DNA of 64,000 nt from Roseicyclus salinarum (GCF_029624655.1 NZ_JARRSA010000009.1:62001-126000); one strand, 5' to 3'; shown: positions 27,922-35,542, counted from the stretch's first letter. The notes: generated by a model not told the origin, from the letters alone. Made by a program: numbers and translations.

Positions 27922-29169
27922 TCACCAGTCGGACAGCTTGCCCGACGCGGTGCGTGGCACCTCGGAACCGAAACTGAACCTGTCGGGCCGTGCAGGAGCA
28001 GGCAGCGCAAGCATTGCTTGCCGAAGTCGGTTTTCCAGGTCCGCCCGCCCTCTGGGCGCGGTCGCGACGAAGGCCTTGAGCCTCTCGCCGTCCAGCCGCA
28101 CTGCGGCCTCCCTCACGCCGGGCTGCGCCTCGATCAGGTCGCGCAGTGCGCGAAGATCGACATTGGTGCCGGCCACCTGCACGATCGCGTCGAGACGTCC
28201 GGCGACCGCAAATTCGGCGGGACCATGCCAGACGAGGCGGTCCTGCATCGCCAGAGGACCCGCCGCCGGACGCACGAGGTCGCCGGCCTGCCTGCAGATG
28301 TCGCCCATCAGCCTGAAGGGCGCTGTCCCGTCGTCCCGCCAGCCGATCCCGCCCGTCTCGCTCGAGCCATAGACCTCGACCATTCGCGTAAGACCGGTTT
28401 CACGGCATGCCTTCCAGGTGGAAGCCGTCGCCGGGCCGCCTGACGAGACACCGGTCACGCCCGGCAGGAAGGTCCGGTCCAAGGCCGCGATCCGGTCCCA
28501 GGTGAAGGGGGTCCCGAGAACCACGTCACCCGGTCGCGCGTTCCGAATTGCGGCGCCGGGCGCGCCGGGCGGCAAGTCCAGCGCGGGCCAGCCGGCCCGG
28601 AAGGGCAGAAGAATGCTCCACAGGAAACCGTAGATGTGGTGCACGGGCACGGCGGAGAGCACGCGCGCCCCTGTCGACATGCCTCGAAGCGCGCCCGCAA
28701 GCAGCGCGTCCACCTCGCTCTCGAGACTGGCGGCGGCATGGCTGACGCGTTTCGGCGCGCCGGTGCTGCCGGATGTCTCGAACGTGATGCGTGCCCCGTC
28801 GCCCACTCGGGACAAGTGCCAGACCAGCAGTGAGACCCATTCGCCGAGGCTGCGCTGAACCAAAAGAAAGTCCTCGATTCCGGTCTCTTGAAGGTCGAAG
28901 AAGATGTTGAGGCGGGTCACGAGGTCGATGACGGCGAGACTGTCGAGGCCCAGCCCGGCCTCGTCGATCGTCAGGGTGTCGAGCGCCTCCGGCGGGCGTC
29001 CGGCGGCGAGCGAGCCTATGAAGGCGCGCCTCGGCATCCTGCCCTGCCGGAGCTGCTCTTCCTGGAATGCCGCAGTCAGCGACACGATGACCCGGCGCAC
29101 CTGGGGCGCGCCGAGCATCGAGGCCGTCGGGTCCGCTGCGGGCAGCAGGTGCGCGGCGGAGACGTTCAA
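27922..29169 (-). CDS. pcl: p-Coumarate-activating AMP-ligase with N-terminal carrier-like domain
   Basis: A 415-residue adenylate-forming enzyme, shorter than usual 4-coumarate:CoA ligases (500-550). The AMP-binding motif TSGSTGAPK lies near residues 132-140, VEVYGSSETGG follows, and the C-terminal lysine motif is TASGKL. Residues about 25-115 resemble an acyl carrier protein, with LGLDSLAVIDLV placing Ser77 at the phosphopantetheine position. TTG at 29167-29169 overlaps the upstream stop (TTGA); an ATG at 29118 is the alternative. In PYP clusters this enzyme supplies activated p-coumarate for attachment to the PYP cysteine. Adenylation and role are inferred from motifs plus linkage to pyp and tal. 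Confidence 0.83.
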   Translation of the reverse strand: MNVSAAHLLPAADPTASMLGAPQVRRVIVSLTAAFQEEQLRQGRMPRRAFIGSLAAGRPPEALDTLTIDEAGLGLDSLAVIDLVTRLNIFFDLQETGIEDFLLVQRSLGEWVSLLVWHLSRVGDGARITFETSGSTGAPKRVSHAAASLESEVDALLAGALRGMSTGARVLSAVPVHHIYGFLWSILLPFRAGWPALDLPPGAPGAAIRNARPGDVVLGTPFTWDRIAALDRTFLPGVTGVSSGGPATASTWKACRETGLTRMVEVYGSSETGGIGWRDDGTAPFRLMGDICRQAGDLVRPAAGPLAMQDRLVWHGPAEFAVAGRLDAIVQVAGTNVDLRALRDLIEAQPGVREAAVRLDGERLKAFVATAPRGRADLENRLRQAMLALPAPARPDRFSFGSEVPRTASGKLSDW

Positions 29170-29645
29170 GCGGCCTCTTCCAGGTCCTGGAAAAGTTCGC
29201 CCGCGAGCCCCGCGAAATGCGCGCGCGCGGCCTCCACTTCGGAGCGCAACGACATCGCGCGCGCAGCCAGTTCGGCGGCGGGCGCACGCGCGATGTCGTT
29301 CGGCTCGAAACGCACGTCGCGGCCGGCGTCGTAGGCCTCGATCGCGTCGAACGCGTCGGCAAGCGTCTCGAACTCCCATGCGTCGGAGGTGTCCGTTTCG
29401 TTCTCGGCCACGAAGAACTGCTTGATGCACAGGACGAATTTCTGCCTGTCGGTACGGTAGACGTTGATCTCGTACCAATAGGGCAGCTGCGGTGTGAAGC
29501 TCATCGCCATGGCGAGTTCGGTGCCCTTGAAGACGAGCGGACGCGCGCCGAGGCGGCGGATGCGGAAGGGTGTGGCGGCGCCGACGGACGCCATTTCGGA
29601 CGGGCCGGCATGGTAGCCATGATCGACGGGAAGCGGGTGTGTCAT
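29166..29645 (-). CDS. Conserved-looking protein of unknown function in PYP operon
   Basis: A 159-residue protein without signal peptide or membrane segment. The central part is aromatic-rich (SFTPQLPYWYEINVYRTDR, then KFVLCIKQFFVAENETD), suggesting a beta-sheet domain; the C-terminal 60 residues are helical and acidic. It contains one cysteine, near position 79. The ATG at 29645 overlaps the stop of the upstream gene (ATGA) and its stop overlaps the ligase TTG start. Its position beside pyp and the ligase makes chromophore loading or PYP signalling plausible roles. I do not recognise a family. Confidence 0.72.
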   Translation of the reverse strand: MTHPLPVDHGYHAGPSEMASVGAATPFRIRRLGARPLVFKGTELAMAMSFTPQLPYWYEINVYRTDRQKFVLCIKQFFVAENETDTSDAWEFETLADAFDAIEAYDAGRDVRFEPNDIARAPAAELAARAMSLRSEVEAARAHFAGLAGELFQDLEEAA

Positions 29646-30241
29646 GGTCGGGTTCCTTCGGATCGAGGTGAGGAATGGTCTTTCAGGACCGATTGGAGGG
29701 GACCGTTCTGGTCGCGGGCGCCGCCGAGCCGGCGAACCGGCGCGGTCGACACCGCAAAGCAGGCTTCGGGACCGGCCGAGGCCAGGAGGGCCGCGAGGTC
29801 GGCCGGGCGGTCGAGCATCGCCGCACGGTGCACTGCGTGCGCCGCGTGCCCATCGGGCGGCCGGCACACCACGTGGGCGACCGTGCCGCCCACATCCGTG
29901 GCATAGAGCGCCAGGGACCGGGTCACCGGGACTGTCCGGTCATCCACGGCCAATGTGACGACCTCGTCCTGGCAGGCCACGAGAAGGCCGGAGAAACGCA
30001 TCGGACGCCGACCGTCCCGGCGCAGGCTGAAGCGCCGCCCGTGAGGAACGCTCCCATCTGCAAAATCAGCGCCTTGCAGCCCCTTCTTGACGTGCCCGGG
30101 GCTGTCCGTCCCGGGCACGCCGCATGTCTCCGCAAACCCGGGCGACGGCTTTTGCCGCCAGGTCGCGCCCTGCCGAAGGAGCGCGATCAGCTCCGCCGAC
30201 AGGCGCACGTCGCAATCAGGGGCGGAGACGGTCGGCGTCAT
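29642..30241 (-). CDS. Protein of unknown function directly downstream of pyp
   Basis: A 199-residue soluble protein with no recognised domain. It begins 16 bp after pyp. Residues about 60-175 look like a compact alpha/beta region, with DEVVTLAVDDRTVPVTRSLALYA split by charged turns, and an Arg/Pro-rich tail follows. It has several cysteines (near 10, 40, 90, 126 and 163), more than its neighbours. Overlap with the next gene is ATGA. It could take part in p-coumarate transfer or downstream light signalling, but nothing in the sequence proves this. Confidence 0.68.
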   Translation of the reverse strand: MTPTVSAPDCDVRLSAELIALLRQGATWRQKPSPGFAETCGVPGTDSPGHVKKGLQGADFADGSVPHGRRFSLRRDGRRPMRFSGLLVACQDEVVTLAVDDRTVPVTRSLALYATDVGGTVAHVVCRPPDGHAAHAVHRAAMLDRPADLAALLASAGPEACFAVSTAPVRRLGGARDQNGPLQSVLKDHSSPRSEGTRP

Positions 30242-30257
30242 CCCGGGGCGATGCCGC

Positions 30258-30632
30258 TCAGGCGCGCTTGACGAAGAGCCAGCAATGCTGCCCGTCCGCC
30301 TGCGACTTGAGGTGGATCTTCACGCCCACATTCGCGCCCTTGTAGGCGAACTTGTAGTCGAAAAGGACGTTTATCTGCCCGGTCTGGTGGAACTTCAGGA
30401 ATTCCCCGTGGAAGCGCTTGCCCTTGGCGCAGGGGGCGACCTCGTTGAAGAAATTCAGCCCGATCACCTCGTCGGGGTTGCGGTTGGCGATCGCGCTTTC
30501 GGCCTTGTTGTACTTCACGATGGTGCCCTGGCGGTCGAGCAGCACCGCGCCGAAGGGCAGATACTCGGCGCGCTGGGGCTCGCGGGCGAGAATGTTGTCG
30601 ACGTCCTGGCTACCGAAGGGGATGATTTCCAT
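30258..30632 (-). CDS. pyp: Photoactive yellow protein (PYP)
   Basis: A 124-residue PAS-fold blue-light receptor that carries p-coumarate as a thioester. The chromophore cysteine is Cys68 in FFNEVAPCAKG; the hydrogen-bonding pair Tyr41 and Glu45 (YNKAESAIANRNP) and Arg51 are kept, numbered one lower than in Halorhodospira PYP. The position of Thr50 is Ala49, and that of Met100 is Gly99 (YKGANVG). The ending DGQHCWLFVKRA is close to the Rhodobacter sphaeroides protein as I recall it, which shows a mixed 360/446-nm dark state. ATG at 30632 has AAGGA upstream. Enzymes making the chromophore are in the same operon. Confidence 0.96.
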   Translation of the reverse strand: MEIIPFGSQDVDNILAREPQRAEYLPFGAVLLDRQGTIVKYNKAESAIANRNPDEVIGLNFFNEVAPCAKGKRFHGEFLKFHQTGQINVLFDYKFAYKGANVGVKIHLKSQADGQHCWLFVKRA

Positions 30633-30656
30633 GGCTCTGGTCCTTGATGAGTGCGC

Positions 30657-31085
30657 TTACTGTTCGGAGGTGTCGACGCCGTCGACGTTCTTGAGAAAAC
30701 TGTCGTTGTAGGTCAGCGACATGTCCTGAACGCGCGCGACGGTGTGGCCGTCGAACCGCGCGCCCATGATCTCGCGCCCCTCGGGCGCGGCCCAGCGGTA
30801 GTCCAGCTTGCCCATGGTGACGACGCATTGCGGGATCGTCTCGAACCTTGTGCTGTGCTGGAACCTCGCGCTGTCGACGTCGAGATCGGATGCTTCCTCG
30901 AATTCGACGAGGGAACTCAGTTCGTCGATCCTGCTCTCCAGCTCCAGGCGACATGTCTGCGACATGACCTCCGCGGCGGCCTGCAAGACCCATTCGGGGT
31001 GGTCGCCGCGAACGACGAGCGCCATGTCGTGATGGCGGAACTCGTAGCGCCCATCGGCTTCGATGAGGTGCCCAATTTGCTTCAT
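30657..31085 (-). CDS. First gene of the PYP-gas vesicle operon, unknown function
   Basis: A 142-residue soluble protein of unknown family, 24 bp ahead of pyp. ATG at 31085 follows AGGAGAT at good distance. Residues 1-50 contain MALVVRGDHPEWVLQAAAEV, a strand-helix pattern; the middle is acidic, and residues 85-125 contain CVVTMGKLDYRWAAPEGREI. It has two cysteines. As the promoter-proximal gene directly before pyp it is a candidate PYP partner or regulator. No DNA-binding or enzymatic motif is visible. Confidence 0.72.
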   Translation of the reverse strand: MKQIGHLIEADGRYEFRHHDMALVVRGDHPEWVLQAAAEVMSQTCRLELESRIDELSSLVEFEEASDLDVDSARFQHSTRFETIPQCVVTMGKLDYRWAAPEGREIMGARFDGHTVARVQDMSLTYNDSFLKNVDGVDTSEQ

Positions 31086-31250
31086 CCGGAGTGATCTCCT
31101 TTCGGCGGCAATGGCGGGTTAGGCGACAGATGTTTCTGCACGGACCCCGTTTGCGCGGAGAATCTCAAGAAAGCCTTTCCAGGGGGATCGACAGCCGCGC
31201 GGTAATGCCTAAGATTCGATGCGTTCAACACCGCAAGAGGGGTGAAAAGG
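31086..31250. promoter_or_regulatory. Divergent promoter region of the PYP-gas vesicle operon
   Basis: 165 bp between orf142 (minus) and a 50-codon plus-strand gene. It must hold the promoter of the whole minus-strand operon. The minus-strand AGGAGAT site is at the edge near 31092-31098. No Fnr-like palindrome of the kind seen in the 42-54 kb island and no TGT-N12-ACA motif was found. Confidence 0.55.
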
Positions 31251-31403
31251 ATGACTGGATCGGTCGAGCTTCGCGTGCGCGACGGGGAGGCGGACATCCT
31301 CGTCTACACCTTCGACACCGCCTCGAAGGCCGCGGACATGATCCACTTCCTGTCGGACTTCTTCCCCGCCGCACAGTTCCTCGTGCAGCCGCTTCGGCAC
31401 TGA
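31251..31403 (+). CDS. 50-residue protein divergent from the PYP operon, unknown
   Basis: A short gene, ATG at 31251 with AAAAGG immediately upstream and TGA at 31401-31403. The 50-residue product starts MTGSVELRVRDGEADILVY and continues with a helix DTASKAADMIHFLSDFF, a compact beta-beta-alpha-like pattern ending in LVQPLRH. Codon third positions are strongly G/C, as in real genes here. It shares the promoter interval with the PYP operon. The function is unknown. Confidence 0.6.
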   Translation: MTGSVELRVRDGEADILVYTFDTASKAADMIHFLSDFFPAAQFLVQPLRH

Positions 31404-31527
31404 ACCAGGCCGCATCGCGTTCTCCGTTTACCGGGAAGTAACCGGTCCGATCCTATGGTGGGGGTCGGCGCGTCACGTTCTTGCGCCGTCCCGTTGCCCG
31501 CCCACGCCCGCCGAGGATCTCATACGC

Positions 31528-31965
31528 ATGTGGAACGACGTGATGTGCCAGAGGGTCGGTGCGCCGCCACTTCGCTTCCTTGGAATGCGTCTCGACCACG
31601 TCGAGGCGCCGACGCCCGCGGGGACGCGGCTTTTCCTGACGCTCTGGGCGCGGCGCACCCGCGAGAAGCGGGATTTCGTCGTTGCCCTGAGCGAGCCGGA
31701 CGCCATGTGGAAGCCCACCTCCCTGATCGTTCGCGACATCGAGGGGGCTCTCGCCGCCGTGGAGGACCGCTGCGCCCGGATGCGCGCGCAGGATCTCGAC
31801 GCGCCGCCGGACGGCGCCGGCGGGCAAAGCCTGGCCGACATCATCGAGATGCAATGCCGCCTCGCCATCGACGAGCGCCGTTTCCGCGCCCTTGCAGCCA
31901 AGGCGCTCGACCGCTGGCTTGCCTTCGAAACGCTCCAGCCCGCGCTTGACCGTGCGGCGAATTGA
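31528..31965 (+). CDS. Hypothetical protein near the PYP cluster
   Basis: A 145-residue soluble protein without recognised domains. The first half has an alternating pattern (PPLRFLGMRLDHVEAP, TRLFLTLWARRTREKRDFVV) suggestive of beta strands; the second half is helical (EGALAAVEDRCARMRAQ). ATG at 31528 is preceded by GAGGAT. The next gene begins ten bases after its stop. Function unknown. Confidence 0.6.
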   Translation: MWNDVMCQRVGAPPLRFLGMRLDHVEAPTPAGTRLFLTLWARRTREKRDFVVALSEPDAMWKPTSLIVRDIEGALAAVEDRCARMRAQDLDAPPDGAGGQSLADIIEMQCRLAIDERRFRALAAKALDRWLAFETLQPALDRAAN

Positions 31966-31975
31966 AAGGTCCGAC

Positions 31976-33004
31976 ATGCCTGCCTTGCCAACCGACAGCC
32001 GCAGCCGCAGCCGGGACCTGCGTGGTTCCACGCGCGCACACCTTGCCCGTCTTCGCGAGGCGCGCCTGAAGAAACGCCACGCGAACGCCGTGCAGGCGCC
32101 AGGCGCCGCCACCCTGCCGTTCACCGTCGAAGAGCCGGAATGCCGCCTCGACGCCGGGCGCGTACGAGAGCTCGGCCCGCCGCCGCCGGAGGCGATGATC
32201 GCGATCGCGCGATCCCAAGGGGAGCGCGCGGCCACCGCCATTGCCACGGCGGGGCAAAGGCCCTCTCCTGCAGGGCCCGCGCCGGCACAAGACGGCGACG
32301 AGATCGTCGCACTTCACCCCACGATCCGGGCTCCCGCGGATGATGAGGCGGCTTCCCCGCCGTCTTCGCCGGCTTCGGAGACGCAGGATGAACCTGCTTC
32401 CACATCGCCTGCCTCCGGGCCGCTCGCGCCGGAACCCCCTGCTTCCCGGGCATGGGCATCAGCGCCGTCTTCCTGCGGTTCCGGGCCGCACGGGGCGCCG
32501 TCGCTCGCGTCCTCCGCGCCCGAATGCGCTACCGCGCCCGGCCCCTCAACCGATACGACGCCCGATACATCATCCCGACCCCTCGCCGGATCGACCGGCG
32601 CGACCCCCAACGCACTTTCCACGGAGGCGGCGGCCGTCACGCCCCAAGAGGCACCCGTTGCGAATTCAGCCCCCGATCCGCAACGGCAGCAATGGACGCC
32701 GCACGATGCGCCCGCGACGCACGACCGGGCTGGGAACGCCACCGCCGCGGATGCGCAGGGTGCGGATGCGCAAGGTAGTGACCGAACGGTCGCGACCGAT
32801 GCCGTGGATCCGCCTGAAGGCAGCGATCTCGACAGTCTGCCGGGTGCGGGTCCGGGCCTGATCTGGCTTTTTGGCGAATGCGGGATCCGAACGCTGGCCG
32901 ACCTCGCGAAGGCCGACCCGGCCTGGTTGCGGAAAAGGCTGGGACTGGTGGGCGAGCTTCTCGACCTCGACCACTGGATCGCCTTCGCGCGGGACAGGAC
33001 CTGA
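31976..33004 (+). CDS. Low-complexity protein with C-terminal helix-hairpin-helix-like domain
   Basis: A 342-residue protein. The N-terminal 60 residues are basic, the middle (about 75-280) is Pro/Ala/Ser/Thr-rich and probably disordered, and the last 60 residues form a folded domain: LDSLPGAGPGLIWLFGECGI followed by RTLADLAKADPAWLRKRLG. This resembles the helix-hairpin-helix fold of predicted FEN1-like or ribosomal-type domains that bind DNA or proteins. ATG at 31976 has AAAGG upstream. The linker composition raises the possibility of a tethering role. Function unknown. Confidence 0.65.
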   Translation: MPALPTDSRSRSRDLRGSTRAHLARLREARLKKRHANAVQAPGAATLPFTVEEPECRLDAGRVRELGPPPPEAMIAIARSQGERAATAIATAGQRPSPAGPAPAQDGDEIVALHPTIRAPADDEAASPPSSPASETQDEPASTSPASGPLAPEPPASRAWASAPSSCGSGPHGAPSLASSAPECATAPGPSTDTTPDTSSRPLAGSTGATPNALSTEAAAVTPQEAPVANSAPDPQRQQWTPHDAPATHDRAGNATAADAQGADAQGSDRTVATDAVDPPEGSDLDSLPGAGPGLIWLFGECGIRTLADLAKADPAWLRKRLGLVGELLDLDHWIAFARDRT

Positions 33005-33857
33005 CGCTCTCCGCCACGTCGCGAGGCCGCAGGGACGGCGACGGCTGGCCGGACTGACAGAAGCCCCGTTCAAGATGAAGCAGTTCGTCCGTGCCAGGCG
33101 AGCCAAGTCCCGATCGTTTCGCGACGCAGGGCATCCGTGCGGGAGCGTCGCGCCCATGAGACACGCCGATCCGGCTGCGCGGCGGAAACCTGACGCTTGA
33201 GCTTCATGGCGCGTCTTTCCGGAGGCCTCCGCCAAAAGGAAAGGCAATGGCTGCCGAAGCGGCACCGGCAGTATCCGTCACCTGTCCCAGGACCCGTCCC
33301 CTTGCCCCGAGGCCTTGCGTTTCACCACGACCTATCTTCCGCGGAAGTCACTTGCGGCAGGCGCACAACGAGACGCGCCGTGTGCCGGCCAGCCCGGTCG
33401 AGGCGGAGCGGACCCATGACAAGGCAATTCCCAGCCACACCGCGCGGCATTGCAGCAGAAGAACCGTGCGCGCCGGGACCGCGCGGTATGTCTGCGCGGC
33501 TCGAGCGGAGGACCCGCCGGGCGATACGCCGCGCAAGACGCCCCCGCAGGCTTGCGGCGAGATGCGCTCACGAGGCCCCCATGCGACCCGGCGGGCGACG
33601 ACGCCTTGGCATCCCTCGCCGCGCCGGTCGCGAAGGCACCGCGCAAGGGGGCGTCACGCCCCACCACCGTTCGCCGCGCCGGACGCCCCGGCCGGCCTCC
33701 CTCCACGCGCGCGCTGCAGACGGCTTCGTGACAGCCGCCGTCGGGGTGATCGTGCGAAACCCCGCCGCCTGTGGCCTCCCCATGTTGCGAAAACGGCGAA
33801 AGCTGCTAGATCGTCCGCCCCGGACGGACTTCGTCGGCCATTGAAGGGAGATGCGGC
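33005..33857. other. Gene-free interval of about 850 bp
   Basis: Open frames here (for example a plus-strand frame at 33197-33844) give Arg/Pro-rich translations typical of noncoding GC-rich sequence, with no motif or convincing ribosome site. No repeat, terminator or RNA gene was recognised. It may be a degraded gene remnant separating the PYP region from the transporter genes. Confidence 0.5.
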
Positions 33858-34070
33858 ATCGCACCTGATCCTCGAGACGCGCGCCCCGCCGGACGCAGGC
33901 TCTGGCTTCTGACGGTCGCGGTCGTGGTACTGGCGGGCGTCGGCGTGCCCTACGGCCTTCTCGCGGGGCCGTCGCCGGGCCTCGGCGTTCTCGGCTTCTG
34001 GCTCGTCTTCGGCATCGTGGTGATCGGCCTCGTCGTCCTTGGCGCGCTGCGCTGGAGGGACAGGCCATGA
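33858..34070 (+). CDS. Small two-helix membrane protein before the symporter; non-canonical start
   Basis: A frame ending TGA at 34068-34070 and overlapping the symporter ATG (ATGA) encodes two membrane helices: LWLLTVAVVVLAGVGVPYGL and LGVLGFWLVFGIVVIGLVVL. Small subunits of this kind commonly precede sodium:solute symporters. No ATG, GTG or TTG exists in frame upstream of the first helix. An ATC at 33858 lies seven bases after GGGAG and would give 70 residues beginning (I)APDPRDARPAGRR, which looks like a natural N-terminus. Either ATC is used, or the start codon is mutated or frameshifted; a GTG at 33924 inside helix one is unlikely. Confidence 0.55.
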   Translation: MAPDPRDARPAGRRLWLLTVAVVVLAGVGVPYGLLAGPSPGLGVLGFWLVFGIVVIGLVVLGALRWRDRP

Positions 34071-35542
34071 TCGCGCCTGCGCTCGTCTGGACGGTCATCG
34101 CTCTCTTCGCGGCGCTTGGCGTCGCGATCGCGATCCGCGCGGCGCGGGCGAACACGGGCACGGCGGGCGACTACTATGTCGGCGGGCGCAACATCGGCGG
34201 CATGGTCGCGGGCCTGTCCTACGCGGCCACGACCTACTCGGCCTTCATGCTTGTCGTGCTGACCGGCCTGACCTACCGGGGCGGGATCGGCGCGCTCGGG
34301 TTCGAGCTGATCTATTTCGCCGGCCTGTCGCTTCTGGTCGTGTTCGCGCCCCGGTTCTGGCTGGTCGGGCGGCGCTGGGGCTTCATCTCGCCGGCCGAGA
34401 TGATCGGCGCGCGCTACGGCAGCCGCACGGTCGCGCGGGCCATGGCGATTGTCGGCATCGTCTTCCTCCTGCCCTACTGCACGACGCAGATGGCCGGCAT
34501 CGGCCTGTTGCTGTCGGGCGTGACGGGGGGCGGCATCAGCCTGTTTCAGGCCGTCGCGACGGGGGCGGCGCTGGCCATGTTCTGGGCTCTGGTCGCCGGC
34601 CTGCGCTCGGTGGCGTGGACCGATGCGGCGCTGTCGGTCGTGATGTTCGTGTCGGGTCTTCTCGCGGTTGGCTTCGCGGTCTCGGCGCTGGGCGGGCCGG
34701 GGGCATTCCTCGGCACGCTTCAGGCCGAGAAACCCGAATGGCTGGGCGTGCCGGGACCGGGCTTGTGGAGCCTGCCGACCTTCGTCGCACTGTCCTTTCC
34801 GTGGTTCTTCTTCGCGCTCTCGAACCCGCAGGTCAGCCAGCGGCTTTTCATCCTGAAGGATTTCCGCGCGATGCGCCGGATGCTCCTGTGGGTGCTGGGC
34901 TTCGGTTTCCTGTTCACCCTGATCGCGGTCGTCTGGGGGCTTGCCGCGCTGCAGCTGGCGCCCGGTCTGGAGAACACGTCGATGGCGACGCCCGCGCTGC
35001 TTTCGTCGGGGGTCGTGCCGGTGTGGGTGGCGTTTCTGCTGATCCTGGGGATCCTCTCGGCGGCGATCTCGACGCTCGATTCCATCGCGCTGACCGTGGG
35101 CGCGATGGTCGCGCGCGACCTCGTGCGCCGCGAGACCGCCTCCAGCGACGCGCGCCAGATCCTCGCGGGACGGCTGATGATCGTGGCCGTCGTGCTGTTC
35201 GCGAGCTACTTCGCACTGCGGCAGACGTCGATCGTCGACCAGTTGGCGGCACTTTCGGCGGCGGGCCTGATCGTGTCGGTGCCCGCCATCGTCGGCGCCT
35301 TCTTCTGGCGCCGGGGCACGGCGGCGGGGGCACTGGCGTCGATCCTCGGGGGCGCGGGCGTGGCCGCGGTGCTTGCGATCTTCCTCGGCGTGAGCGTGTT
35401 CGATCCGACCCTGCCGTTTTCGGTGGCCGGAACAAGCGTCGCGCTGTTCGTGATCGTCAGCCTCGTCACCTCGCCCAGGCCCGGCGCCCTGGATTTCGAG
35501 GCCGAGATCGCGGCGGACCTGGCGCGGCATCGTGCGTGGTAA
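34067..35542 (+). CDS. Sodium:solute symporter family permease
   Basis: A 491-residue integral membrane protein of the SSS family with about 13 hydrophobic segments. Family landmarks include DYYVGGRNIGGMVAGLSYAAT near the N-terminus (residues about 35-55), the unwound-helix region, and SAAISTLDSIALTVGAMVARD near residues 325-345. Such permeases import sugars, amino acids, carboxylates or vitamins with Na+. The substrate is not predictable here. It overlaps the small membrane gene by four bases, so the two are probably made together. Confidence 0.88.
   Translation: MIAPALVWTVIALFAALGVAIAIRAARANTGTAGDYYVGGRNIGGMVAGLSYAATTYSAFMLVVLTGLTYRGGIGALGFELIYFAGLSLLVVFAPRFWLVGRRWGFISPAEMIGARYGSRTVARAMAIVGIVFLLPYCTTQMAGIGLLLSGVTGGGISLFQAVATGAALAMFWALVAGLRSVAWTDAALSVVMFVSGLLAVGFAVSALGGPGAFLGTLQAEKPEWLGVPGPGLWSLPTFVALSFPWFFFALSNPQVSQRLFILKDFRAMRRMLLWVLGFGFLFTLIAVVWGLAALQLAPGLENTSMATPALLSSGVVPVWVAFLLILGILSAAISTLDSIALTVGAMVARDLVRRETASSDARQILAGRLMIVAVVLFASYFALRQTSIVDQLAALSAAGLIVSVPAIVGAFFWRRGTAAGALASILGGAGVAAVLAIFLGVSVFDPTLPFSVAGTSVALFVIVSLVTSPRPGALDFEAEIAADLARHRAW

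Noticed and set aside
29646-29867. N-terminal extension of the 159-residue PYP-operon protein
   Set aside because: It overlaps the preceding gene in another frame and reads as low-complexity; the ATGA overlap at 29645 is the natural start.
31455-31949. Alternative plus-strand frame over the 145-residue gene
   Set aside because: Arg/His/Pro-rich translation; the frame starting at 31528 has better codon bias and a ribosome site, and leads into the next gene.
33197-33844. Open frame of 215 codons on the plus strand
   Set aside because: The translation is Arg/Pro-rich with no motif, no clear ribosome site and codon bias unlike neighbouring genes; it looks like random open frame in GC-rich DNA.
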